From assembly GCF_021729885.1 (NCBI RefSeq), contig NZ_CP063401.1, positions 1,426,001 through 1,490,000 of the forward strand: a stretch of 64,000 bases of DNA. Direction: 5' to 3'. The notes beneath the pieces are model-generated. The model made no database searches, was not told the origin of the DNA, and saw nothing but the letters and a program-made list of their open reading frames with translations. The DNA comes from Devosia sp. SL43. Lineage in GTDB: Bacteria; Pseudomonadota; Alphaproteobacteria; Rhizobiales; Devosiaceae. A program made the translations under genes and the position numbers. Below are positions 24,807-32,038 of this stretch, piece after piece (position 1 is the first letter of the stretch; each line of letters begins with the position of its first letter).

Positions 24807-25679
24807 GTGCTTTCTCAGCTTCTCGATCATGGCCACGAAGTCCGCCGGCTGACGCTGCCCAAAAGCACCGTGCCGCTCCATTGCATGGCCATCAGTGCCG
24901 GCTATGAGCAGCGCCGGAACGAAGTCTATTCCTGGGACGGCCTGCAACGCGGTTCTTCGCCGTTTCTCGTCATCCAGCATACGGTGGTCGGAGAAGGACG
25001 GCTCGACTTTGCCGGGGTGCAGCATCGGCTCACGCCGGGGCAGACGATGGTCCTCTCCATGCCGCATGCGCACCGCTACTGGCTGGAGCGTGGCGGGCAC
25101 TGGGAATATTTCTGGATGGTGCTCAATGGGCGTGAGGCCTTGCGGCTGGCGCGGGAGATCATTGATGCGTCCGGCCCGGTCGTGACGTTGCCGGCGACGG
25201 TGATCGATCGGTTGGCGGCGGCATGTCTGACGTTGATCGATAAGCCGGAGATAACGCCGGGCGAAGCGTCCAGCGCAGCTTATGCCACGATGGCGGCCTT
25301 GCATGACGGCGTGTTCAGTGCCGACACGACGCCCGAGCGCAGCTTGCCGGCCGCGATCGCGCGGGTGGTGGCGCATGTGGAGGCCAACTTGGGACGGTCG
25401 CTGCAGGTGGAGCGGCTGGCCGGTATCGCCGAGATGAGCCGTGGCCACTTCGTGCGCCAGTTCACCGCCGCGACGGGCATGGCACCATCGGACTTCGTGC
25501 TGGAACGGCGGATCGAGCGGATCGAGCGGCTGCTGCTGGCAACTGATATGAGCGTGGTGGCCATCGCGGCGGCGGTGGGCTTTGCCGATGCCAACTATCT
25601 GGGCAAGGCGTTTCGGCGCAAGCGGGGCGTGGCGCCGCTGGAATATCGTGCAGCGGGAAGGTTGGCGGCGGGGACTTGA
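24807..25679 (+). CDS. AraC family transcriptional regulator (cupin + HTH)
   Basis: About 290 residues if the GTG at 24807 is used. The open frame extends upstream to 24705, but that would leave no promoter space against the divergent GH4 gene starting at 24702. The N-terminal cupin domain contains LTPGQTMVLSMPHAHRYW; the C-terminal AraC domain contains LAGIAEMSRGHFVRQFTAAT and VAIAAAVGFADANYLGKAF. It probably controls the neighbouring CHG-class GH4 gene. It is the third AraC regulator in 12 kb. The start is uncertain. Confidence 0.8.
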   Translation: MLSQLLDHGHEVRRLTLPKSTVPLHCMAISAGYEQRRNEVYSWDGLQRGSSPFLVIQHTVVGEGRLDFAGVQHRLTPGQTMVLSMPHAHRYWLERGGHWEYFWMVLNGREALRLAREIIDASGPVVTLPATVIDRLAAACLTLIDKPEITPGEASSAAYATMAALHDGVFSADTTPERSLPAAIARVVAHVEANLGRSLQVERLAGIAEMSRGHFVRQFTAATGMAPSDFVLERRIERIERLLLATDMSVVAIAAAVGFADANYLGKAFRRKRGVAPLEYRAAGRLAAGT

Positions 25680-25693
25680 CCCACGGCACCGTG

Positions 25694-25791
25694 TCATCCC
25701 GGCGAAGGCCGGGATCCATATCCGCATATCACCCCGAGAACAGTGTTTGTGGCCGTTGCCGGACATGGATTCCGGCCTTCGCCAGAATGAC
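25694..25791. repeat. Composite inverted repeat of two ATCCCGGC units
   Basis: A perfect hairpin unit (25696-25715) and a mismatched one (25769-25788, ATTCCGGC-CTTC-GCCAGAAT) face each other, so the whole forms a long imperfect inverted repeat of about 98 bp. It starts 15 bp after the AraC stop and may serve as its transcript end. Confidence 0.7.
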
Positions 25792-25878
25792 CCGGTCGAT
25801 GGATGAAACATCTCAACCGCGCTTGCCAACCCACCTCAAAAAGCGCAAAACGCCTCCGTTGACGTATAGGGCAAGCAA

Positions 25879-26349
25879 ATGACCAATCCTGTCACTGGAG
25901 ATCGGCGCCATTTCGAGGATCTGGCGGTTGGCGAGGTTATCGACCTGGGCCACACCACCGTCAGCAAAGAGATGATCACCACCTTTGCCCGCGAGTTCGA
26001 CCCCTTTCCCTTCCATCTCGATGAAGCGGCGGCCAAGGCCAGCCTGCTCGGTGGCCTTGCCTCGAGCGGCTGGCAGACTGGGGCACTGAGCCTGCGCATG
26101 CTGGTGGATAGCTTTCTGTCGAAGATCGCTTCGGCGGGCGGCTTGGGCTTTTCCGATCTCAAATGGAAGAACCCGGTGATGGTGGGCGACACCATTGGCG
26201 GCACAGTGACCATTGCCGAGCTGCGCCGCTCGGGCAGCCACCCGCAATGGGGCATCATGACCCTTGATTTCGATGTCCGGAACCAGAAGAACGCGCCCGT
26301 GCTGAGCATGCGGTTGGCCAACCTGATCGAGACAAGGGACGCAGCATGA
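25879..26349 (+). CDS. MaoC family (R)-hydratase/dehydratase
   Basis: A 156-residue hot-dog-fold protein of the MaoC group. Catalytic motif residues lie in the FAREFDPFPFHLDEAAAKAS helix region and in GGLASSGWQTGALSLRM. Members hydrate enoyl-CoAs or act on other acyl thioesters. The gene overlaps the next MaoC gene by ATGA, so the two probably form a heterodimer, as seen for other split hydratases. The specific acyl substrate is not evident, and no CoA ligase or dehydrogenase is adjacent. Confidence 0.8.
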   Translation: MTNPVTGDRRHFEDLAVGEVIDLGHTTVSKEMITTFAREFDPFPFHLDEAAAKASLLGGLASSGWQTGALSLRMLVDSFLSKIASAGGLGFSDLKWKNPVMVGDTIGGTVTIAELRRSGSHPQWGIMTLDFDVRNQKNAPVLSMRLANLIETRDAA

Positions 26350-26903
26350 CACGCTGGTTCGAGGATATCGTCATCGACGAAGTGTTTCCGCTCGGTAGCC
26401 ACACGTTTGGCGCCGAGGAAATCATCCGCTTCGCCACGCTTTACGATCCGCAGTATTTCCACCTCGATGCCGAGGCGGCCAAGCACAGCCATTTTGGCGG
26501 GCTGGTGGCCAGCGGCTGGCACACTGTGAGCGTGGGGCACCGCAAGATGGTGGATGCGCTGTTTGCCGAGGAAGAGCGCCTGCGCGGGCTGGGCAAGGAG
26601 CCCGGCGTGTCCGGCCCCTCCCCGGGCGTCAATTCGATGGATTTCAAGGTGCCCGTCCGGCCCGGCGATACGGTGACCTATGAGCTGGTGGTGACTGGCA
26701 AGCGGGCATCCAATTCCATTCCCGGCTGGGGGCTGCTGTTCAACAAGCTGACGGCGGTCAACCAGCGCGGCGAGCTGGTCTATCTTGCCGATCTGGTCGG
26801 TTTTTCCAAACTGCGCGACTACCGCATGCCAATCAGGCTGAAACTGATGCTGGCCCTCATCAAAGTTCCGTTGATCGGGCCTTTGCTCAAACGCGGCTCT
26901 TGA
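26346..26903 (+). CDS. MaoC family (R)-hydratase/dehydratase, second subunit
   Basis: A 185-residue hot-dog-fold protein similar to its neighbour. The motif FATLYDPQYFHLDAEAAKHS followed by GGLVASGWHTVSVGHRKM carries the Asp/His catalytic pair expected in MaoC hydratases. It has a longer C-terminus ending in a basic, hydrophobic helix (MLALIKVPLIGPLLKR), which might contact a membrane. It is translationally coupled to the preceding gene. Confidence 0.8.
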   Translation: MTRWFEDIVIDEVFPLGSHTFGAEEIIRFATLYDPQYFHLDAEAAKHSHFGGLVASGWHTVSVGHRKMVDALFAEEERLRGLGKEPGVSGPSPGVNSMDFKVPVRPGDTVTYELVVTGKRASNSIPGWGLLFNKLTAVNQRGELVYLADLVGFSKLRDYRMPIRLKLMLALIKVPLIGPLLKRGS

Positions 26904-26934
26904 AAGGGTTCGGGCGCAGCGGCACTGTGCTGCC

Positions 26935-27282
26935 ATGCGCCGAATCGCCCTCATAGCCGCCCTTGCTGTCCTGTCCGCCACCCCGGCATTCGCCCAGAGT
27001 TTCGAGGGCAACTGGGGCTGCCGCGATGCGACCACCAACAAGTCGGGCATCCTGACCATTTATGGCTCGGTCTATGGCTTCGCCTCGACCACCGCCAATG
27101 ATGGCAGCTCGGGCACCGGCACGATCACCGGCTACCAGGATGGCGTTGGCTTCAACGATGGCGGGCTGAAGACAGCCAAGAACATCCAGGCCGGGCGGAT
27201 TGTTGCCGATCCGAATTATGGCGTGGCGATCCAGCTTGAGACTTCGGACGCTATTGTGATGTTGTGCACCCCGCGAGGGTAG
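26935..27282 (+). CDS. Small exported hypothetical protein
   Basis: A 115-residue protein with a clear Sec signal peptide (MRRIALIAALAVLSATPAFA, cleaved before QSFEGNW). The mature part is about 95 residues and rich in Gly, Thr and Ser, and contains two cysteines that could form a disulphide (NWGCRD and VMLCTPRG). It resembles small secreted beta-rich proteins annotated only as hypothetical. No function is assigned. It is 31 bp downstream of the MaoC pair, and a long inverted repeat begins 43 bp after its stop. Confidence 0.7.
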   Translation: MRRIALIAALAVLSATPAFAQSFEGNWGCRDATTNKSGILTIYGSVYGFASTTANDGSSGTGTITGYQDGVGFNDGGLKTAKNIQAGRIVADPNYGVAIQLETSDAIVMLCTPRG

Positions 27283-27324
27283 TGGTTGCGCCATCGCTCT
27301 TCCCGAACCCTTTCCACCACCGCG

Positions 27325-27410
27325 CGTCACCCTCGGGCTTGACCCGAGGGCTCTTCACTGGCGGAACGTTCAGTAAGTGCAGTGCCCTCGGGTCAAGCCC
27401 GAGGGTGACG
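27325..27410. repeat. Long inverted repeat, family A (27-bp perfect arms)
   Basis: Arms at 27325-27351 and 27384-27410 are perfect reverse complements over 27 bp; each arm is itself a near-palindrome built from CCCTCGGG and CCCGAGGG. A second copy lies at 38731-38814. Both right arms continue into GATCGAGTAT. Confidence 0.85.
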
Positions 27411-27510
27411 ATCGAGTATGGGGTTGCGCCGGTGGTTTGCCGCTCGACCGGCCCCAAAAAGCGACATTCCGCCGCTCCCCGCTTGAACTTTTCGCGCGAT
27501 CAGGCATTTT

Positions 27511-27580
27511 AGTTTCGTAGCGCCGGGCCCCTCTGGCGAGGATGACGTATGTCCTCGTGATGTCGGAGCTACTCCAAACT
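27511..27580 (+). promoter_or_regulatory. Structured leader RNA of the TerC-family gene (terC-motif candidate)
   Basis: The 70-base element would fold as a three-way junction: AGTTT pairs with AAACT and GTAGC with GCTAC to make the closing stem (27511-27521 with 27568-27580). Inside are GCCGG with CTGGC (27522-27526, 27533-27537) and GAGGA with TCCTC (27538-27542, 27552-27556). It ends about 20 bases before the TerC start and next to its Shine-Dalgarno. A conserved leader RNA upstream of terC genes is known in alphaproteobacteria (terC motif), and this fits its position; identity was not tested by a model search. Confidence 0.6.
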
Positions 27581-27600
27581 TCATGGAGAAAGGTCCGGCG

Positions 27601-28620
27601 ATGGAATCGCTTCTTGGCGCCCTTATGGGCGATTTTCTCGGTACTCCCGTCTATTTCTGGGTCGCGTTCATCGCGATCGTTATCGCTCTGCTCGTCTTCG
27701 ACCTCGGCATCCTGCACAAGGATGAACACGAGATCGAAGCCAAGGAGAGCCTGTTGCTCTATGGCTTCTACGTCGCCATTGCGATGGCATTCGGCGCCTG
27801 GGTTTGGTGGCAGCGCGGCGCTGAGGCCGGGCTCGAATTCTATACCGGCTACCTGCTCGAACAGAGCCTGGCGATGGACAACATGTTCGTCATCGCCACC
27901 ATCTTCGGGTTCTTGGCGATCCCCCGCATCTACCAGCACCGGGTGCTGTTCTGGGGCATTCTGGGCGTCATCCTGTTCCGCGCGGTGCTGATTGGCCTGG
28001 GCGCTGCCCTGGTCAACGAGTTCAACTGGATCCTGTTCGGTTTCGGCGCCTTCCTGGTCTTCACCGGCATCCGCATGTTCAGCCACAAGGACGAGGAGCC
28101 GCATCTGGAGGACAACAAGGTCTTCCAGTTCATCTCACGCCGCTTCCGCGTCACCAAGGAGCTGCATGGCCGCGCCTTTACGGTCAAGCAACCCGACCCC
28201 AAGACCGGCAAGATCGTCACCTGGCTGACGCCGCTGGCCGTGGCGCTGATCATGGTGGAAGTGGTCGATCTGGTGTTCGCCGTGGACTCGGTGCCTGCGG
28301 TCTTCGCGGTGACGCAGGACACGTTTATCGTCTATACGTCCAACATCTTCGCCATTCTTGGCCTGCGCTCGCTCTACTTCGCGCTGGCAGCGGCAATGAA
28401 CCGCTTCCGCTACCTGCAGGTCTCGCTGGCCATCATCCTGGTGCTGGTTGGCATCAAGATCTTCCTCGTGCCGCTGCATATCCATATCGACACGCTGCTG
28501 AGCCTGTTGGTCACGCTGTCTATCCTGGCCGGCGGCATCATCTTCTCGTTGTACAAGACGCGCAACGAGCCCGATATCAGTGCCGAACAGCAGCCGAAAA
28601 CAGGGCAGCTCGAACCCTGA
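27601..28620 (+). CDS. TerC/Alx family integral membrane protein
   Basis: A 339-residue membrane protein with about eight to nine helices. TerC landmarks are the acidic pairs in EQSLAMDNMFVIATIFG (helix III) and VEVVDLVFAVDSVPAVFAVT (helix VI), and NIFAILGLRSLYFALA. Related proteins such as Alx and YkoY export manganese or help load exported metalloproteins; tellurite resistance is the historical name. The ATG at 27601 has GGAGAAAGG upstream and is preferred to an in-frame ATG at 27583. The leader element upstream suggests RNA-level control, plausibly by metal. Confidence 0.9.
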   Translation: MESLLGALMGDFLGTPVYFWVAFIAIVIALLVFDLGILHKDEHEIEAKESLLLYGFYVAIAMAFGAWVWWQRGAEAGLEFYTGYLLEQSLAMDNMFVIATIFGFLAIPRIYQHRVLFWGILGVILFRAVLIGLGAALVNEFNWILFGFGAFLVFTGIRMFSHKDEEPHLEDNKVFQFISRRFRVTKELHGRAFTVKQPDPKTGKIVTWLTPLAVALIMVEVVDLVFAVDSVPAVFAVTQDTFIVYTSNIFAILGLRSLYFALAAAMNRFRYLQVSLAIILVLVGIKIFLVPLHIHIDTLLSLLVTLSILAGGIIFSLYKTRNEPDISAEQQPKTGQLEP

Positions 28621-28634
28621 TCTGATCGCAATTC

Positions 28635-28668
28635 GGGCCGGCGGTTGACGCCGGCCCGATGATTTTTT
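28635..28668 (+). terminator. Intrinsic terminator after the TerC gene
   Basis: GGGCCGGCG (28635-28643) and CGCCGGCCC (28649-28657) form a perfect 9-bp stem with a GTTGA loop, followed by GATGATTTTTT. This is a textbook rho-independent terminator 15 bp after the stop. Confidence 0.9.
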
Positions 28669-28968
28669 ATGTTTCGCCTCGTTTCCAAGATGAGGTCCGC
28701 GCCGAAATGAACTGAGAACTTGCCCCGGATGTCCGAGAATTTGCCGTTCCGCGCCTGCGCGTGACCGGGAGATTGTGGATGTCGCTGAGAGCAAGATCAG
28801 GTTCAGTTGCGCCCCTGCCCTAGTGGCAGCCCGACTCGTCTCCCCTTAGCGACATCCCCGGCAGCCAACCAAACCACGCTTCATCGCGCGGCGCTTTGCG
28901 CTGCGCCGTTTTCAGAACCCCGCCGTTGCGTTGAAAGCGTCGGACGGGGGTAGCGAAAGGCTTTGCCT
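28669..28968. other. Gene-free stretch after the TerC terminator
   Basis: No protein-coding gene is supported here. The main feature is a 10-bp perfect inverted repeat enclosing a further hairpin (28777-28857), listed separately as a possible RNA. Confidence 0.45.
28777..28857 (+). ncRNA. Possible structured RNA of unknown class
   Basis: GGATGTCGCT (28777-28786) pairs perfectly with AGCGACATCC (28848-28857). Inside, GAGA and TCTC can extend the stem, and CTGCC-CTAGT-GGCAG (28815-28829) forms a terminal hairpin. There is no adjacent gene start. The strand is undetermined, since the pairing is symmetric. No known RNA family was recognised. Confidence 0.3.
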
Positions 28969-29145
28969 ATGCCCAGAAACACATTCCGTCGCCCACAACC
29001 GGTCGCCCGCGCCCATGATGTTCCACGCCATGGCGCACCGATCCCCATGCGCAAGATCGAGACCAAGAAGGTCGTCCAACCGAGGCCGGAGGCCACGATA
29101 TCACTGCCGGCATTGGACGCTCTGCTAAGGCCGACGCGGCCCTAA
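28969..29145 (+). CDS. Possible small basic protein (doubtful)
   Basis: A 58-codon open frame beginning MPRNTFRRPQPVARAHD, rich in Arg and Pro and ending in a helix-like LPALDALLRP segment. There is no good ribosome-binding site and no recognised family. It is listed only because it fills part of a 600-bp region without other genes; it may be non-coding. Confidence 0.25.
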   Translation: MPRNTFRRPQPVARAHDVPRHGAPIPMRKIETKKVVQPRPEATISLPALDALLRPTRP

Positions 29146-29252
29146 GACCAGGGGCCGGGCGCCAACAACACCGACGCCCGGCCTCGACGCCTGCGCCAGT
29201 CTTGCCGCAATTGCGGTCTAGCGACTGTGACAACGACAAGAAGGAGACGACT

Positions 29253-29645
29253 ATGGGGAAGATCCACGAGATCGTATTCGACTGCGACAAGCCCAGCAAA
29301 CTGGCGGCCTTCTGGGTCGGGCTGCTCGATGGCTATGCTATCCGCGCCTATGACGAAGCGGAGATCGCGCGCCTGGCGGCACTGGGCTTCACGCCTGAGA
29401 CCGACCCAACCGTGATGGTTGACGGCCCCGGGCCTTCGGTCTGCTTCCAGAATGTCGAGGGTCGCCGCTACGACAATAACCGCGTGCATTTCGATATTGA
29501 GGTCAGCGACCGCGCCGGTGAAGTCGAGCGGCTGAAGGAGGCCGGCGCCGAGACAGTGCGCGTGCTGCCGACCTATACCGTGATGCGCGACCCTGAAGGC
29601 AACCAATTTTGCCTCGTTGACCGGCGCGAGGCGATGGCGGCGTAA
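29253..29645 (+). CDS. VOC family (glyoxalase/dioxygenase fold) protein
   Basis: A 130-residue single-domain protein of the vicinal oxygen chelate superfamily. It begins KIHEIVFDCDKPSKLAAFWVG, the typical VOC opening; HFDIEVSDR supplies a possible metal ligand, and it ends with the VMRDPEGNQFCLV signature. Proteins of this PhnB/glyoxalase-like group often bind small toxic molecules or have no known substrate. The ATG at 29253 has AAGGAG upstream. Confidence 0.82.
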   Translation: MGKIHEIVFDCDKPSKLAAFWVGLLDGYAIRAYDEAEIARLAALGFTPETDPTVMVDGPGPSVCFQNVEGRRYDNNRVHFDIEVSDRAGEVERLKEAGAETVRVLPTYTVMRDPEGNQFCLVDRREAMAA

Positions 29646-29716
29646 GCCGAACCTGCTGACATCATCTGTCGGGGCCCGCGCCTAGGTTGCCCGCATCACC
29701 TGTACGGAGCTTCGCC

Positions 29717-30121
29717 ATGACCCTCGTTGCCAGTTGCCACTGCGGCGCCACCAAGATTGAGCTGCCGCATCTGCCGCTTGCCGCCAAGGAGTGCAATTGC
29801 AGCTATTGCAGCCGCACCGGCGCCGTCTGGGGCTATTACAAGCCCGGCGAGATGCAGTTTCTCCAGCAGGACGGCGAGAGGACCTATTCGGCGAGCGACG
29901 GCATGAACCAGCACCATTTCTGCGGCAATTGCGGCATGCAGACCTGGGGCGATTCGCTGGACTGGGGGTCGATCTACAATGTGGATGGGACGCCCAAGGA
30001 TGGCTACACGCCGGGGAGCTTGCCGACGGAACGCAGCTATGCGGTGAACCTGCGGCTGGTGGATGATCTGGACTGGAGCCAGGTGGCGGTGGAGAAGGTC
30101 GACGGGCGGGCGAGCTGGTAG
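29717..30121 (+). CDS. GFA family (glutathione-dependent formaldehyde-activating-like) zinc protein
   Basis: A 134-residue zinc-binding protein. The cysteine pattern is SCHCGATKIELP, then ECNCSYCSRTG, then FCGNCGMQ, matching the GFA fold that binds two zinc ions. The prototype accelerates S-hydroxymethylglutathione formation, but most relatives have no shown activity. GGAG precedes the ATG. A long inverted repeat (30150-30263) separates it from the convergent apt gene. Confidence 0.85.
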   Translation: MTLVASCHCGATKIELPHLPLAAKECNCSYCSRTGAVWGYYKPGEMQFLQQDGERTYSASDGMNQHHFCGNCGMQTWGDSLDWGSIYNVDGTPKDGYTPGSLPTERSYAVNLRLVDDLDWSQVAVEKVDGRASW

Positions 30122-30149
30122 GGGCTGACGCAAAGAGTCCTTTGCTGGA

Positions 30150-30263
30150 TACCCCCACCTAACCTCCCCCTGATAGGGGGAGGGACAGATCGAGTATCTG
30201 GCACGATGTTGCCACAAGCGCTACGCAGTCCCTCCCCCTTCAGGGGGAGGTTAGGTGGGGGTA
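30150..30263. repeat. Long inverted repeat, family C (23-bp perfect arms)
   Basis: C-rich arm 30150-30172 and G-rich arm 30241-30263 are perfect reverse complements over 23 bp. An inner pair, GGGGGAGGGAC (30176-30186) with GTCCCTCCCCC (30228-30238), continues the stem. The loop holds GATCGAGTAT (30188-30197), a 10-mer also found beside both family A repeats. It lies between the ends of the convergent GFA and apt genes and could terminate both. Confidence 0.85.
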
Positions 30264-30286
30264 CTCCGATGTCGGAGCGACCTCAC

Positions 30287-30820
30287 TCAGTGCCCCTCGA
30301 ACCCGATTAGCGCCGTCACCGCAACCCCCTCGGCCTTGAGCTTGTCCGCGCCGCCCAAATCGGGCAGATCGATCACGAAAGCGGCGTCCTCGACCCTGGC
30401 GCCGGTGCGGCGGAGCAGACCGACTGCGGCGATGGCGGTGCCGCCGGTGGCGATCAGGTCGTCGACCAACAGAACGGTATCGCCGCTGTCGAGCACGTCG
30501 GCATGGATCTCGATCGTGTCGACACCATATTCGAGCGCGTAGTTCTGCCCGATTGTTTCGCCCGGCAGCTTGCCTTTCTTGCGGATGGGGATGAAGCCCA
30601 CGCCGAGCGCGATGGCAACGCCTGCCCCGAAGATGAAGCCGCGCGCTTCGATACCGGCGACATGGGTGATGCCCCTGCCGCGATACTGGCTGGCGATGCG
30701 CTCGATGCTTTCCTTGAAACCCTCGGGGTGCTCGATCAGCGTGGTGATGTCACGGAACAGAATACCCTTCTTGGGATAGTCCGGAATCGTGCGCACGAGG
30801 GCCTTGAGGTCGAGCGACAT
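30287..30820 (-). CDS. apt: Adenine phosphoribosyltransferase
   Basis: A 177-residue purine salvage enzyme that makes AMP from adenine and PRPP. The PRPP-binding motif is [13 protein letters not shown]; the N-terminal [19 protein letters not shown] and [13 protein letters not shown] segments are diagnostic of APRT. The ATG at 30820 is chosen; an upstream TTG at 30826 is in frame. The gene follows the bc1 operon and a 64-residue protein on the same strand, a common arrangement in this order. The window also holds adenine deaminase (55.7 kb), which competes for the same base. Confidence 0.95.
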   Translation of the reverse strand: MSLDLKALVRTIPDYPKKGILFRDITTLIEHPEGFKESIERIASQYRGRGITHVAGIEARGFIFGAGVAIALGVGFIPIRKKGKLPGETIGQNYALEYGVDTIEIHADVLDSGDTVLLVDDLIATGGTAIAAVGLLRRTGARVEDAAFVIDLPDLGGADKLKAEGVAVTALIGFEGH

Positions 30821-30843
30821 GGGCAAACCTGGAATGACGTGGA

Positions 30844-31038
30844 TCAGGGAAGGCGGCGGCCAACGATGTGCCGGGCAATGACGCCGGCATTATAGGCAGC
30901 CGTGCGGGTGACGTTGATCGCAGTCTCGCGGGCCTTGGGATTGGCGGCCACGGCGATGATGCCGGCCCGCACCACCGGATGGCGGGCCATGGTCACGGCG
31001 GCGCCGACAACGGTCACGGCAATGCGGATGGCGGACAT
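30844..31038 (-). CDS. Small hypothetical protein between petC and apt
   Basis: A 64-residue protein starting [20 protein letters not shown], with an alanine- and valine-rich N-terminal half that could be a short amphipathic or membrane helix, and a basic C-terminus ([10 protein letters not shown]). GGGAG lies upstream of the ATG at 31038. It is 23 bp upstream of apt on the same strand. No family was recognised. Confidence 0.55.
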   Translation of the reverse strand: MSAIRIAVTVVGAAVTMARHPVVRAGIIAVAANPKARETAINVTRTAAYNAGVIARHIVGRRLP

Positions 31039-31129
31039 GTCGGCTCCCTCGGCACCTGATTTGCGTATCACCCCATATTGCGGTCTGGGGCGGGAATGGC
31101 AAGGGGCTGGAGCCGTTGTGATGGCCCAG

Positions 31130-31158
31130 AAAAAGCGAAGGGCCCGCAAGGGCCCTTC
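31130..31158 (-). terminator. Intrinsic terminator of the petABC operon
   Basis: Read on the minus strand, GAAGGGCCC and GGGCCCTTC (9 bp, perfect, 31137-31158) close a TTGC loop and are followed by GCTTTTT. It lies 24 bp after the petC stop and separates the bc1 operon from the small gene and apt. Confidence 0.88.
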
Positions 31159-31181
31159 ATTCATTTTCGATATCAGGTCGA

Positions 31182-32024
31182 TCAGTGCTCAATACCAGCC
31201 CAGATGCGGCGCTTGGTCAGGTACATGAGACCCGCGAAGCCGATGAGGAATAACAGCACGACGAAGCCGGTCTGCTTGCGACCTGCCAGGTGCGGCTCGG
31301 CCATCCACATCATGAAGGCCGCGACGTCCTTGGAATACTGGTCGACCGTTTCCGGCACGGGGGTCTGGCCCTCGAGCACTTCATAGGTCACCTGGCCATC
31401 CTGCAGCGGCGGCGCCATGCCGATGGCGTGGCCGGGGAAGACGTCGTTGTAATACTTGCCTTCGGCCAGCTCGAAATCGTGCGGTGCTTCTTCGTGGTAG
31501 CCGGTCAGCAGCGCGTGGATGTAATCCGGGCCGCCTTCCGAATAGCCGGTGAAGTAGTTGAAGATCCAGAACGGGAAGGCATCGGTCACGCCGCGGGCCT
31601 TGGCCAGAACCGAGAAATCGGGTGGCACAGCACCGCCATTGGCGTCGCGTGCATCCTGGTCGGTGGCGAAAGGCTTGGGGAAGCGATCGGCGGCAACCGC
31701 CGGGCGCGTGCCGGTGTCGGTCGTCGCGTCGGGGATCTCGTACTCGGCAGCCAGTGCCTTGACCTGCTCTTCGGAGAAGTGGGGACCACCCTCTTCGGAC
31801 AGGTTGCGGAAGGCGATCAGCCGGGCGCTGTGGCAGCTAGAACAGACCTCGCGGAAGATCTGGTAGCCGCGCTGCAGCTGGTTCTCGTCATAGGTGCCGA
31901 AGATACCGGCAAACGACCAGCTCTGCTTCTGGATTTGCGGCGTCGAGTGATCCTGGGCCATCGCGGGCGCGGCAAAGCCAGCCACAAGCGCTACGGCAGC
32001 AAGGATAGTCTTGGTATTGAACAT
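31182..32024 (-). CDS. petC: Cytochrome c1 of the bc1 complex
   Basis: A 280-residue periplasm-facing c-type cytochrome, the electron exit point of complex III. The signal peptide is about residues 1-24 (MFNTKTILAAVALVAGFAAP, then AMAQ), heme c binds at CSSCHSA, and the C-terminal anchor is TGFVVLLFLIGFAGLMYLT, followed by basic residues. The ATG at 32024 begins the signal peptide; the open frame upstream is not used. It lies 14 bp after petB. The methionine ligand is probably in the GMAPPLQDG region. Confidence 0.96.
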   Translation of the reverse strand: MFNTKTILAAVALVAGFAAPAMAQDHSTPQIQKQSWSFAGIFGTYDENQLQRGYQIFREVCSSCHSARLIAFRNLSEEGGPHFSEEQVKALAAEYEIPDATTDTGTRPAVAADRFPKPFATDQDARDANGGAVPPDFSVLAKARGVTDAFPFWIFNYFTGYSEGGPDYIHALLTGYHEEAPHDFELAEGKYYNDVFPGHAIGMAPPLQDGQVTYEVLEGQTPVPETVDQYSKDVAAFMMWMAEPHLAGRKQTGFVVLLFLIGFAGLMYLTKRRIWAGIEH

Positions 32025-32038
32025 GGTCACTATCCCCC

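Noticed and set aside
27511..27580. A standard yybP-ykoY manganese riboswitch on the plus strand
   Set aside because: The conserved opening GGGGAGTAG is not seen on the plus strand; the terC-motif explanation fits better.
30199..30214. A second sigma-54-like sequence, TGGCACGATGTTGCCA
   Set aside because: The GG and GC pairs are 9 and not 10 bases apart, the sequence is simply palindromic, and it lies in the loop of an inverted repeat between gene ends.
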